From NCBI GenBank assembly GCA_905221605.1, contig CAJNDS010001268.1, forward strand, positions 1 to 25,541: a stretch of DNA of 25,541 bases, written 5' to 3'. The position numbers and the translations under genes are program-made. This DNA is from Symbiodinium natans. Its lineage: Eukaryota; Sar; Dinophyceae; Suessiales; Symbiodiniaceae. Of this stretch, positions 1-8,254 are shown in pieces (position 1 is the first letter of the stretch; each line of letters opens with the position of its first letter). Below the pieces are notes generated by a model that ran no database searches, was not told where the DNA came from, and worked only from the letters and a program-made list of their open reading frames with translations.

Positions 1-589
1 ACCGACACTGACTACTATACCAAATGCGTCGCCCGGTTTGGGTCAACCAAAGTGACCATTTGTTGCAAATGCTTCACGGTTTAGGGTTTAGGCCTGTTTT
101 TCGCTTTAGGGTTCAGGGTTTGGGGGGCTTAGTTTAGGGTTTCAGGGTTTAGGGCCCAGGGTATTAAACACCAATTGGCGGCAACAAATCGTACTTCTCC
201 CCATCTTTGAGAATCAAGCACACATTGGTGGCAACAAATCGTACTTCTTCCCATCTTTGACAGTCAAGGACAAACTGCTGGCAACAAATCGTACTTCTTC
301 CCATCTTTGACAATCAAGCACAAATTGCTGGCAACAAATCGTACTTCTTTCCATCTTTGACAATCAAGCACAAATTGCTGGCACAAATCGTACTTCTTCC
401 CATCTTTGGCGACAAATCGTACACCTTGCCATGCCTCGCATAGATACCGACCCACCGAAGGCCTTACAATTAAGACCCACCGAAGTCCTTACAACTACGT
501 AGACGACCCAAGTTTCCTCAAGATCCATCTTCGAGCTTTAAAATTTAGGGCTTAGGGTTTAGGGTGTCGGGTTTAGACTTGTTTTGGTC
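1..589 (+). repeat. A-array monomer 1, type X, 589 bp (deleted)
   Basis: Type X by its start (ctataccaaatgcgtcg). It is 53 bp shorter than the 642-bp X form. About 52 bp are lost between cttacaattaag and acccaccgaagtcc (near 472), which removes most of the first copy of the 77-bp duplication, and one base is lost in the last 50-bp repeat (ggcacaaatc). The window starts exactly at the boundary used here, so upstream continuity is unknown. It aligns by order with monomer 18608-19249, which lacks the deletion. Confidence 0.9.
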
Positions 590-646
590 ACCGACACTGA
601 CTACTATACGAAATGCATCGCCCGGTTTGGGTCAACCAAAGTGACC
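586..646 (+). promoter_or_regulatory. Pair of GGTCA-N7-TGAC dyads at the monomer start
   Basis: GGTCA-CCGACAC-TGACT at 586-602 and GGTCA-ACCAAAG-TGACC at 630-646 share inverted half-sites and a 7-nt spacer, 44 bp apart. The pair occurs at the start of X, Z and Y monomers (Y: spacer ACCAAAC). TTGACC-type cores are bound by plant WRKY factors, but a binding role here is only a guess. Confidence 0.45.
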
Positions 647-1162
647 ATTTGTTGCAAATGCTTCACGGTTTAGGGTTTAGGCCTGTTTTTCGCTTTAGGG
701 TTCAGGGTTTAGGGGGCTTAGTTTAGGGTTTCAGGGTTTAGGGCCCAGGGTATTAAACACCAATTGGCGGCAACAAATCGTACTTCTCCCCATCTTTGAG
801 AATCAAGCACACATTGGTGGCAACAAATCGTACTTCTTCCCATCTTTGACAATCAAGGACAAACTGCTGGCAACAAATCGTACTTCTTCCCATCTTTGAC
901 AATCAAGCACAAATTGCTGGCAACAAATCGTACTTCTTTCCATCTTTGACAATCAAGCACAAATTGCTGGCAACAAATCGTACTTCTTCCCATCTTTGGC
1001 GACAAATCGTACACCTTGCCATGCCTCGCTCCAATCCTTTACCCGCGACCCACCGAAGTCCTTACAACTACGTAGACGACCCAAGTTTCCTCAAGATCCA
1101 TCTTCGAGCTTTAAAATTTAGGGCTGAGGGTTGAGGGTGTCGGGTTTAGGCTTGTTTCGGTC
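590..1162 (+). repeat. A-array monomer 2, type Z, 573 bp (69-bp deletion)
   Basis: Type Z (ctatacgaaatgcatcg). A 69-bp deletion joins gcctcgc to tccaatcc near 1029, removing most of the first 77-bp copy; acccgcgaccc replaces accctcgaccc next to it. The same deletion, the same neighbouring substitution and the same ctatacg start occur in monomer 19250-19821. This is strong evidence that both descend from one event and were duplicated as part of a larger unit. Confidence 0.92.
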
Positions 1163-1757
1163 ACCGACACTGACTACTTTACTAAATGCGTCGCCCGGTT
1201 CGGGTCAACCAAACTGACCAATTTTTGCAAATGCTTCACGGTTGAGGGTTTAGGCCTGATTTTTTGGTTTAGGGTTTAGGGTTTAGGAGGCTTAATTTAG
1301 GGTTTCAAGTCTTTAGAATTCAGGGTTTAGGGCCCAGGGTATTAAACACCAATTGGCGGCAACAAATCGTACTTCCCCATCTTTGAGAATCAAGCACACA
1401 TGGGTGGCAATAAATCGTACTTCTTCCCATCTTTGACAATAAAGCACAAACTGCTGGCAACAAATCATACTTCTTCCCATCTTTGACAATTGCTGGCAAC
1501 AAATCGTACTTCTTCCCATCTTTGGCGACAAATCGTACACCTTGCCATGCCTCGCATAGATACCGACCCACCGAAGGCCTTACAATTAAGTAAACAATAC
1601 AAATTTCTTCAAGATCGATCTATCTCCAATCCTTTACCCTCGACCCACCGAAGACCTAACAACTACGTAAAGGACCCAAGTTTCCTCAAGATCCATCTTC
1701 GATCTTCAAAATTTAGGGCTTAGGGTTTAGGGTGTCGGGTTTAGACTTGTTTTGGTC
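1163..1757 (+). repeat. A-array monomer 3, type Y, 595 bp
   Basis: Type Y (ctttactaaatgcgtcg, cggttcggg, 15-bp insert with an EcoRI site, aataaatcg and aatcatac variants in the 50-bp repeats). It differs from the 597-bp Y form by a 2-bp loss in the first 50-bp repeat (acttccccatc). The same loss occurs in monomer 18013-18607. Confidence 0.92.
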
Positions 1758-1836
1758 ACCGACACTGACTACTATACCAAATGCGTCGCCCGGTTTGGGT
1801 CAACCAAAGTGACCATTTGTTGCAAATGCTTCACGG

Positions 1837-1918
1837 TTTAGGGTTTAGGCCTGTTTTTCGCTTTAGGGTTCAGGGTTTAGGGGGCTTAGTTTAGGGTTTC
1901 AGGGTTTAGGGCCCAGGG
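1837..1918 (+). repeat. Degenerate telomere-like (TTTAGGG) segment of an X monomer
   Basis: TTTAGGG or one-base relatives (TTCAGGG, TTTAGGC) recur through this 82-bp segment on the plus strand, with five exact heptamers. It ends at an ApaI site (GGGCCC) followed by AGGG. Equivalent segments occur in every complete monomer. TTTAGGG is the Arabidopsis-type telomere repeat. Here it is interstitial and diverged, so it is not a functional chromosome end. Confidence 0.9.
1894..1918 (+). other. Canonical G-quadruplex motif of X and Z monomers
   Basis: Four GGG tracts (1894-1896, 1902-1904, 1909-1911, 1916-1918) are separated by loops of 5, 4 and 4 nt, which fits G3N1-7. The same arrangement occurs in the complete X and Z monomers I checked, for example 137-161. 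Type Y breaks it with a 15-bp insert. Folding is a prediction only. Confidence 0.75.
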
Positions 1919-1936
1919 TATTAAACACCAATTGGC

Positions 1937-2188
1937 GGCAACAAATCGTACTTCTCCCCATCTTTGAGAATCAAGCACACATTGGTGGCAACAAATCGTA
2001 CTTCTTCCCATCTTTGACAATCAAGGACAAACTGCTGGCAACAAATCGTACTTCTTCCCATCTTTGACAATCAAGCACAAATTGTTGGCAACAAATCGTA
2101 CTTCTTTCCATCTTTGACAATCAAGCACAAATTGCTGGCAACAAATCGTACTTCTTCCCATCTTTGGCGACAAATCGTACACCTTGCC
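1937..2188 (+). repeat. 50-bp tandem sub-repeats inside a monomer (X form)
   Basis: Four full 50-bp repeats start at 1937, 1987, 2037 and 2087 (ggcaacaaatcgtacttc...). A fifth starts at 2137 and is cut at 2165, and a partial sixth (ggcgacaaatcgtacacc) runs to 2188. Repeat positions are individually recognisable: position 2 has cacattggtgg, position 3 aaggacaaactgctgg, position 4 ends in cttctttcc. They are therefore inherited with the monomer, and exchanges between types can be placed within them. Confidence 0.93.
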
Positions 2189-2205
2189 ATGCCTCGCATA
2201 GATAC

Positions 2206-2357
2206 CGACCCACCGAAGGCCTTACAATTAAGTAAACAATACAAATTTCTTCAAGATCGATCTATCTCCAATCCTTTACCCTCGACCCACCGAAGTCCTT
2301 ACAACTACGTAGACGACCCAAGTTTCCTCAAGATCCATCTTCGAGCTTTAAAATTTA
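2206..2357 (+). repeat. 77-bp imperfect direct duplication inside a monomer
   Basis: Two related copies start at 2206 and 2283 with cgacccaccgaag(g/t)cctta and share the pattern ...tt(t)cctcaagatc.atc. The copies have diverged (copy 1 aattaagtaaacaatac, copy 2 aactacgtagacgaccc). The right junction of every complete B block falls exactly at the start of copy 1. Confidence 0.85.
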
Positions 2358-2477
2358 GGGCTGAGGGTTGAGGGTGTCGGGTTTAGGCTTGTTTCGGTCA
2401 CCGACACTGACTACTTTACTAAATGCGTCGCCCGGTTCGGGTCAACCAAACTGACCAATTTTTGCAAATGCTTCACG

Positions 2478-2576
2478 GTTGAGGGTTTAGGCCTGATTTT
2501 TTGGTTTAGGGTTTAGGGTTTAGGAGGCTTAATTTAGGGTTTCAAGTCTTTAGAATTCAGGGTTTAGGGCCCAGGG
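2478..2576 (+). repeat. Telomere-like segment of a Y monomer with 15-bp insert
   Basis: It contains the longest perfect telomeric run of the monomer family, two TTTAGGG and most of a third (2505-2524). A 15-bp insert (agtctttagaattca, 2545-2559, placement ambiguous by a base or so) lies between GGG tracts that form the G-quadruplex in X and stretches one loop from 5 to 20 nt. The insert creates an EcoRI site at 2553-2558 that marks Y monomers. Confidence 0.88.
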
Positions 2577-2647
2577 TATTAAACACCAATTGGCGGCAAC
2601 AAATCGTACTTCTCCCCATCTTTGAGAATCAAGCACACATGGGTGGC

Positions 2648-2682
2648 AATAAATCGTACTTCTTCCCATCTTTGACAATAAA
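2648..2682 (+). promoter_or_regulatory. Paired AATAAA hexamers specific to Y monomers
   Basis: AATAAA occurs at 2648-2653 (ggcaataaatcg; X has ggcaacaaatcg) and 2677-2682 (gacaataaagc; X has gacaatcaag). Both are point variants of the 50-bp repeat found in Y monomers. They match the eukaryotic poly(A) signal core on the strand that would be transcribed from the B promoter. The hexamer alone is weak evidence, especially in plants. Confidence 0.25.
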
Positions 2683-2996
2683 GCACAAACTGCTGGCAAC
2701 AAATCATACTTCTTCCCATCTTTGACAATTGCTGGCAACAAATCGTACTTCTTCCCATCTTTGGCGACAAATCGTACACCTTGCCATGCCTCGCATAGAT
2801 ACCGACCCACCGAAGGCCTTACAATTAAGTAAACAATACAAATTTCTTCAAGATCGATCTATCTCCAATCCTTTACCCTCGACCCACCGAAGACCTAACA
2901 ACTACGTAAAGGACCCAAGTTTCCTCAAGATCCATCTTCGATCTTCAAAATTTAGGGCTTAGGGTTTAGGGTGTCGGGTTTAGACTTGTTTTGGTC

Positions 2997-3638
2997 ACCG
3001 ACACTGACTACTATACCAAATGCGTCGCCCGGTTTGGGTCAACCAAAGTGACCATTTGTTGCAAATGCTTCACGGTTTAGGGTTTAGGCCTGTTTTTCGC
3101 TTTAGGGTTCAGGGTTTAGGGGGCTTAGTTTAGGGTTTCAGGGTTTAGGGCCCAGGGTATTAAACACCAATTGGCGGCAACAAATCGTACTTCTCCCCAT
3201 CTTTGAGAATCAAGCACACATTGGTGGCAACAAATCGTACTTCTTCCCATCTTTGACAATCAAGGACAAACTGCTGGCAACAAATCGTACTTCTTCCCAT
3301 CTTTGACAATCAAGCACAAATTGTTGGCAACAAATCGTACTTCTTTCCATCTTTGACAATCAAGCACAAATTGCTGGCAACAAATCGTACTTCTTCCCAT
3401 CTTTGGCGACAAATCGTACACCTTGCCATGCCTCGCATAAATACCGACCCACCGAAGGCCTTACAATTAAGTAAACAATACAAATTTCTTCAAGATCGAT
3501 CTATCTCCAATCCTTTACCCTCGACCCACCGAAGTCCTTACAACTACGTAGACGACCCAAGTTTCCTCAAGATCCATCTTCGAGCTTTAAAATTTAGGGC
3601 TTAGGGTTTAGGGTGTCGGGTTTAGACTTGTTTTGGTC
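2997..3638 (+). repeat. A-array monomer 6, type X, 642 bp
   Basis: A complete X monomer with cataaataccg instead of catagataccg before the 77-bp duplication. It aligns by order with the 692-bp monomer at 21645-22336, which carries one extra 50-bp repeat. Confidence 0.93.
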
Positions 3639-4280
3639 ACCGACACTGACTACTATACTAAATGCATCGCCCGGTTTGGGTCAACCAAAGTGACCATTTG
3701 TTGCAAATGCTTCACGGTTTAGGGTTTAGGCCTGTTTTTCGCTTTAGGGTTCAGGGTTTAGGGGGCTTAGTTTAGGGTTTCAGGGTTTAGGGCCCAGGGT
3801 ATTAAACACCAATTGGCGGCAACAAATCGTACTTCTCCCCATCTTTGAGAATCAAGCACACATTGGTGGCAACAAATCGTACTTCTTCCCATCTTTGACA
3901 ATCAAGGACAAACTGCTGGCAACAAATCGTACTTCTTCCCATCTTTGACAATCAAGCACAAATTGCTGGCAACAAATCGTACTTCTTTCCATCTTTGACA
4001 ATCAAGCACAAATTGCTGGCAACAAATCGTACTTCTTCCCATCTTTGGCGACAAATCGTACACCTTGCCATGCCTCGCATAGATACCGACCCACCGAAGG
4101 CCTTACAATTAAGTAAACAATACAAATTTCTTCAAGATCGATCTATCTCCAATCCTTTACCCTCGACCCACCGAAGTCCTTACAACTACGTAGACGACCC
4201 AAGTTTCCTCAAGATCCATCTTCGAGCTTTAAAATTTAGGGCTGAGGGTTGAGGGTGTCGGGTTTAGGCTTGTTTCGGTC
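3639..4280 (+). repeat. A-array monomer 7, type Z, 642 bp
   Basis: A complete Z monomer (ctatactaaatgcatcg), otherwise X-like, with an aattgctgg fourth repeat. It lies 18,698 bp from its counterpart 22337-22978. Confidence 0.92.
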
Positions 4281-4877
4281 ACCGACACTGACTACTTTAC
4301 TAAATGCGTCGCCCGGTTCGGGTCAACCAAACTGACCAATTTTTGCAAATGCTTCACGGTTGAGGGTTTAGGCCTGATTTTTTGGTTTAGGGTTTAGGGT
4401 TTAGGAGGCTTAATTTAGGGTTTCAAGTCTTTAGAATTCAGGGTTTAGGGCCCAGGGTATTAAACACCAATTGGCGGCAACAAATCGTACTTCTCCCCAT
4501 CTTTGAGAATCAAGCACACATGGGTGGCAATAAATCGTACTTCTTCCCATCTTTGACAATAAAGCACAAACTGCTGGCAACAAATCATACTTCTTCCCAT
4601 CTTTGACAATTGCTGGCAACAAATCGTACTTCTTCCCATCTTTGGCGACAAATCGTACACCTTGCCATGCCTCGCATAGATACCGACCCACCGAAGGCCT
4701 TACAATTAAGTAAACAATACAAATTTCTTCAAGATCGATCTATCTCCAATCCTTTACCCTCGACCCACCGAAGACCTAACAACTACGTAAAGGACCCAAG
4801 TTTCCTCAAGATCCATCTTCGATCTTCAAAATTTAGGGCTTAGGGTTTAGGGTGTCGGGTTTAGACTTGTTTTGGTC
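4281..4877 (+). repeat. A-array monomer 8, type Y, 597 bp
   Basis: A complete Y monomer. Its counterpart is 22979-23575, again offset by 18,698 bp. Confidence 0.92.
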
Positions 4878-5519
4878 ACCGACACTGACTACTATACCAA
4901 ATGCGTCGCCCGGTTTGGGTCAACCAAAGTGACCATTTGTTGCAAATGCTTCACGGTTTAGGGTTTAGGCCTGTTTTTCGCTTTAGGGTTCAGGGTTTAG
5001 GGGGCTTAGTTTAGGGTTTCAGGGTTTAGGGCCCAGGGTATTAAACACCAATTGGCGGCAACAAATCGTACTTCTCCCCATCTTTGAGAATCAAGCACAC
5101 ATTGGTGGCAACAAATCGTACTTCTTCCCATCTTTGACAATCAAGGACAAACTGCTGGCAACAAATCGTACTTCTTCCCATCTTTGACAATCAAGCACAA
5201 ATTGTTGGCAACAAATCGTACTTCTTTCCATCTTTGACAATCAAGCACAAATTGCTGGCAACAAATCGTACTTCTTCCCATCTTTGGCGACAAATCGTAC
5301 ACCTTGCCATGCCTCGCATAAATACCGACCCACCGAAGGCCTTACAATTAAGTAAACAATACAAATTTCTTCAAGATCGATCTATCTCCAATCCTTTACC
5401 CTCGACCCACCGAAGTCCTTGCAACTACGTAGACGACCCAAGTTTCCTCAAGATCCATCTTCGAGCTTTAAAATTTAGGGCTGAGGGTTGAGGGTGTCGG
5501 GTTTAGGCTTGTTTCGGTC
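4878..5519 (+). repeat. A-array monomer 9, type X, 642 bp, flanking B1
   Basis: A complete X monomer just left of B1. It shares gtccttgcaactacg (others have gtccttacaac) only with monomer 23576-24217, which flanks B3. The two differ at a few other bases (gaccatttg versus gaccgtttg, gtacttc versus gcacttc, taaacaat versus taagcaat). Confidence 0.92.
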
Positions 5520-5552
5520 ACCGACACTGACTACTTTACTAAATGTGTCGCC
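5520..5552 (+). repeat. 33-bp stub of a Y monomer at the left edge of B1
   Basis: It matches Y positions 1-33 (ctttactaaat) with the variant tgtgtcgcc, where ordinary Y has tgcgtcgcc, then stops dead at agggaat of block B. All three B blocks have this stub at the same breakpoint. Confidence 0.9.
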
Positions 5553-5775
5553 AGGGAATCATTGAAAATCTCGCATTTTGCAAAATTTCAAATTCTCGAG
5601 AATATGAGTTGAAATCTTCATCTAATTTTGGATTGGGCAATGATTCTTTGGTATATCCTAGATTCAGGGAATCCTTGAAAATCTCTGAATTTCCGAAAAA
5701 ATTGAAATTGGATAATATGAATTTAAAATCTCATCCAAATTTTGATTTGGCATTGATTCTTTGATATATCCTAGA
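5553..5775 (+). repeat. 113-bp tandem duplication at the left edge of B1
   Basis: Copies start at 5553 and 5666, both with agggaatc.ttgaaaatctc, and both end in gattctttg.tatatcctaga. They are diverged, so the duplication is older than the spread of B. The A/B junction falls exactly at the start of copy 1. Confidence 0.85.
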
Positions 5776-5795
5776 TCTTTCATAGGAATTATATT

Positions 5796-5905
5796 TGAGG
5801 GAGCCTCCCGGTGCCTGATTTGGGACCTCCTGGGGGTCTTGGGGGGCCTGGGTCATTTTCCGGGATCAGGGCCTTGCCTCCAACCCTTCCAAATCCTTCT
5901 AAACC
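5796..5905 (+). other. GC-rich patch inside AT-rich B1
   Basis: A stretch of about 110 bp rich in G and C (gggagcctcccgg, cctgggggtcttggggggcc, ttttccgggatcagggcc) in otherwise AT-rich DNA, with G runs of five and six. It holds no open frame I would call. Copies occur at about 10457-10566 and 24494-24603. Confidence 0.65.
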
Positions 5906-6116
5906 TTGATCTAGAATGAAAACATAGGGATTTTCGGCAAGGAAATTTAAGTAAATCGAAGATATGGACCAAAGAGGTTTGGGCAAATAGAAGACTTTTT
6001 GCGAAATGTAACTGCGACGCGATCTTCTCGCACAAAAGAGGATGGTTAAAATAAATTGAAATATTTATTCCGTCGTGGGACTAATCATTTCTTTTTTATA
6101 CGGTCTTTTCGTCATT
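5906..6116. other. Single-copy part of B1, no gene seen
   Basis: About 210 bp between the GC-rich patch and the 205-bp array. I see no gene or repeat. It ends in an AT-rich run with an isolated AATAAA at 6050-6055. In B2 about 41 bp after the motif gtcgtgggactaa are missing. Confidence 0.6.
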
Positions 6117-7090
6117 TCCTTCCTGCCAAACCAAATATGATTGAGGATTTCCTAAAGAGAAATCTTCTGAAGATCTTCTTATCAGAGATTTCTTCTGGAA
6201 TCATTGGACGAAGATTTTTTGGCGAAGAATCTAATCATTCATTTCATTGAAAACCTTCCTTTAAAAATTTTTCTGGATTCATTTAACGAAGATTTTTTGG
6301 CGAAGAATCTAATTATCGATTTCCTTCCTGCCAAACCAAATATGATTGAGGATTTCCTAAAGAGAAATCTTCTGAAGATCTTCTTATCAGAGATCTCTTC
6401 TGGAATCATTGGACGAAGATTTTTTGGCGAAGAATCTAATCATTCATTTCATTGAAACCTTCTTTTAAAAAATTTTTCTGGATTCATTTGACGAAGATTT
6501 TTTGCCGAAGAATCTAATCATCGATTTCCTTCCTGCCAAATCAAATATGATTGAGGATTTCCTAAAGAGAAATCCTCTGAAGATCTTCTTATTAGAGATT
6601 TCTTCTGGAATCATTTGGACGAAGATTTTTTGGCGAAGAATCTATCATTCATTTCATTGAAAAACTTCTTTTTAAAGATTTTTCTGGATTCATTTGGCGA
6701 AGATTTTTTGGCGAAGAATCTAATCATCGATTTCCTTCCTGCCAAATCAAATATGATTGAGGATTTCCTAAAGAGAAATCCTCTGAAGATCTTCTTATTA
6801 GAGATTTCTTCTGGAATCATTTGGACGAAGATTTTTTGGCGAAGAATCTATCATTCATTTCATTGAAAATCTTCTTTTTAAAGATTTTTTCTGGATTCAT
6901 TTGGCGAAGATTTTTTGGCGAAGAATCTAATCATCGATTTCCTTCCTGCCAAACCAAATATGATTGAGGATTTCCTAAAGAAATCCTCTGAAGATCATTT
7001 TATCAGAGATTTCTTCTGGAATCATTGGACGAAGATTTCTGATGAAGAATCTAATCATTCATTTCATTTCTGGCAAACCAAATCTGATTG
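6117..7090 (+). repeat. ~205-bp tandem array in B1 (about five copies)
   Basis: The landmark gccaaa(c/t)caaatatgattg occurs at 6125, 6330, 6535, 6741 and 6948, a spacing of 205-207 bp, with a decayed relative at about 7072. Each unit is composite: gaagattttttggcgaag occurs twice per unit at alternating spacings of about 78 and 127 bp. Beyond 7090 the repeat fades into diverged fragments (to about 7260). Confidence 0.9.
6158..6193 (+). other. Dyad within the 205-bp unit
   Basis: AGAAATC (6158-6164) and GATTTCT (6187-6193) are inverted arms around the 10-bp palindrome GAAGATCTTC. The arrangement is kept in the tandem copies and could form a hairpin or cruciform. No function is known to me. Confidence 0.5.
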
Positions 7091-7260
7091 GAAATTTCCT
7101 AAAGAGAAATCCTCTGGATCCTGAAGATCTTCTTTTTAAAGGTTTTTTCTGGAATCATTTGGCGAAGATTTTTTGACGAAGAATCTAATCATTCATTTCA
7201 TATCTGACGAATCAAATGAGATTGGAGATCTTCTAAAAAGAAATCCTTTGAAGACATTGC

Positions 7261-7660
7261 CTTTAGATATTTCTTCAAGATATATATTCAATTCATAATT
7301 GATGCGAAGATTTCTTTTAATTAAAAAAAATATTGTTCGCATAATGAATGAGAAAAAATATATAAATAATATATAGAAGAAAACCTCAAAATCGATAAAG
7401 TAAATCGTCTTTTTGCCAAATCGAATATAATTGGAAATCTTCTGGAGATAAATCCTCTCAATGTCTTCTTTTCAAAGATTTCTCCAAGATATTTTCAAGA
7501 ATTAATTGTTGCGAAGATTTCTCTCAATATGATATATATTCTATTATTTGAATAATGAATATATATATATATAATCCAGAAGAAACCTAAAAATCGAAAA
7601 AAATCGCCAAATATATCAAAGGGTTTTTTATATTTAATTTACTTAAATTAAATTAAAAAA
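7261..7660. other. AT-rich stretch of B1, no gene seen
   Basis: Very AT-rich, with a TA microsatellite (about 7558-7572), A runs and an inverted repeat around tttaatttacttaaattaaa. Scattered fragments (gaaatcttctggagataaatcc, gcgaagatttct) look like decayed 205-bp units. No gene is supported. Confidence 0.6.
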
Positions 7661-7949
7661 AAAATAGAATGTATTTTTTGTCCGCTAAATTATTATTGTC
7701 GAAAATGATCAAGAATAGAAAGATCTTTCGAATCTTGATTTTGATATTGATTTTCCCAAGGAATTTCAATAAGATCTTTCATTTCTATCTTGTTCTTATG
7801 ATTTCGATCATAGATTCCAATCCTATATTTTCATCAAAATCATTCATTTCGATTCTTCCTATATCAAATCAATATGATTTTCCTATCAAAATTTGAAGAT
7901 TCAATAGGTCCTATCGAAATGGATAAAATATATTTACGAAATCATTTGT
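7661..7949 (+). other. AT-rich stretch with a 75-codon open frame, probably non-coding
   Basis: An open frame at 7669-7896 would encode a 75-residue Ile/Phe/Ser-rich peptide with hydrophobic runs (RILILILIF). The copy at 12777-13004 differs at one residue (Tyr to Cys at position 2). The neighbouring non-coding DNA is just as conserved, the base composition is like the surroundings, and I recognise no family, so I do not call a gene. Confidence 0.5.
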
Positions 7950-7953
7950 TTCT

Positions 7954-8060
7954 CGATCGATATCGTGATCGCAAAAACCCATGGGGAGACCTTATAAAGG
8001 AAATCCTACCTGCGTGAGCCCTCAACTCTTCGTTGTCCTTCTCTCCAGCTGCCCTTAGCC
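7954..8060 (+). promoter_or_regulatory. TATA-box promoter-like right end of B1, firing into the A array
   Basis: An imperfect palindrome (cgatcgatatcgtgatcg, 7954-7971) is followed by TATAAA at 7993-7998. A pyrimidine-purine initiator-like CA lies at 8023-8024, 31 bp downstream, which is the usual spacing for RNA polymerase II in plants. A CT-rich leader follows (ctcttcgttgtccttctctcc), resembling plant Y-patch or 5' leader composition. The predicted transcript runs rightward through the 77-bp copies and telomere-like repeats of the A monomers. This is inferred from sequence only. Confidence 0.5.
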
Positions 8061-8254
8061 CGACCCACCGAAGGCCTTACAATTAAGTAAACAATACAAA
8101 TTTCTTCAAGATCGATCTATCTCCAATCCTTTACCCTCGACCCACCGAAGACCTAACAACTACGTAAAGGACCCAAGTTTCCTCAAGATCCATCTTCGAT
8201 CTTCAAAATTTAGGGCTTAGGGTTTAGGGTGTCGGGTTTAGACTTGTTTTGGTC
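8061..8254 (+). repeat. 194-bp 3' remnant of a Y monomer after B1
   Basis: It matches Y positions 404-597 (gacctaacaactacgtaaagg, cgatcttcaaaattt). It starts exactly at the first 77-bp copy. With the 33-bp stub at 5520 it shows that B replaces 370 bp of a single Y monomer. Confidence 0.92.

Larger units (their letters stand above)
1758..2399 (+). repeat. A-array monomer 4, type X, 642 bp (reference X)
   Basis: A complete X monomer, used here as reference. Parts: start and dyads 1754-1814, telomere-like segment 1837-1918, 50-bp repeats 1937-2188, 77-bp duplication 2206-2357, and a tail with TTTAGGG relatives to 2399. The tail before a Y monomer reads gctgagggttgag...ggcttgtttcgg. Before an X or Z monomer it usually reads gcttagggtttag...gacttgttttgg. 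Confidence 0.95.
2400..2996 (+). repeat. A-array monomer 5, type Y, 597 bp (reference Y)
   Basis: A complete Y monomer, used as reference. It differs from X by ctttact, cggttcggg, a longer telomere-like segment (2478-2576), one fewer 50-bp repeat, an 11-bp loss in the last full repeat (gacaattgctgg), and gaagacctaacaactacgtaaagg in the second 77-bp copy. The net length difference of 45 bp (61 lost, 16 gained) accounts for 642 versus 597. Confidence 0.94.
5553..8060 (+). repeat. Block B1, 2508-bp AT-rich interspersed block
   Basis: A sequence unrelated to the A monomers. It substitutes for positions 34-403 of a Y monomer (370 bp). Order: 113-bp duplication, GC-rich patch, single-copy stretch, ~205-bp tandem array, AT-rich stretch, promoter-like end. 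No target-site duplication is visible at the edges (left gtgtcgcc, right cgacccacc) and there are no obvious terminal inverted repeats or LTRs. I see no transposase, integrase or reverse transcriptase. It could be a captured or non-autonomous element, or an original part of the repeat unit. Confidence 0.85.

Noticed and set aside
14-400. CRISPR-like regularly spaced repeats (50-bp period)
   Set aside because: The repeats are contiguous with no unique spacers, lie inside larger satellite monomers, and the context is eukaryotic.
1-589. True telomere at the window start
   Set aside because: TTTAGGG copies are few, diverged and interspersed with other sequence, and the array continues with unrelated B blocks, so this is interstitial telomere-like DNA.
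2114-2371. Plus-strand open frames of 77-96 codons in most monomers (starting in the 50-bp repeats and ending in the tail)
   Set aside because: They recur because the monomer recurs. The frame is broken or shortened by small indels in several monomers, starts in tandem repeats, ends in telomere-like sequence, and resembles no family I know.
2424-2450. RNA polymerase III B box in cggttcgggtcaacc of Y monomers
   Set aside because: It resembles GGTTCGANTCC but lacks the A after TTCG, no convincing A box lies at the right distance, and no cloverleaf can be formed.
5543-5764. 73-codon frame across the left A/B junction, present at all three B blocks
   Set aside because: It begins in the 33-bp Y stub and runs through the diverged 113-bp duplication. 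Its conservation equals that of the flanking non-coding DNA, so recent copying explains it.
6050-6055. AATAAA as a poly(A) signal inside B1
   Set aside because: A single hexamer in AT-rich DNA with no gene upstream. Chance occurrence is expected.
6204-6455. Plus- and minus-strand frames of 60-83 codons in the 205-bp array
   Set aside because: Periodic frames of a tandem repeat, interrupted by frameshifts from unit to unit, with no recognisable domain.
5553-8060. B as an LTR retrotransposon, Helitron or DNA transposon
   Set aside because: No terminal direct or inverted repeats, no target-site duplication, no Helitron-type CTRR end with hairpin, and no coding remnants of transposition proteins could be seen.
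7954-8254. Ribosomal DNA intergenic spacer with a spacer promoter
   Set aside because: The layout (sub-repeats plus promoter copies) is reminiscent, but no 18S, 5.8S or 25S sequence occurs and the TATAAAGG context does not match the plant RNA polymerase I start motif TATA(T/G)(A/T)(A/G)GGG.
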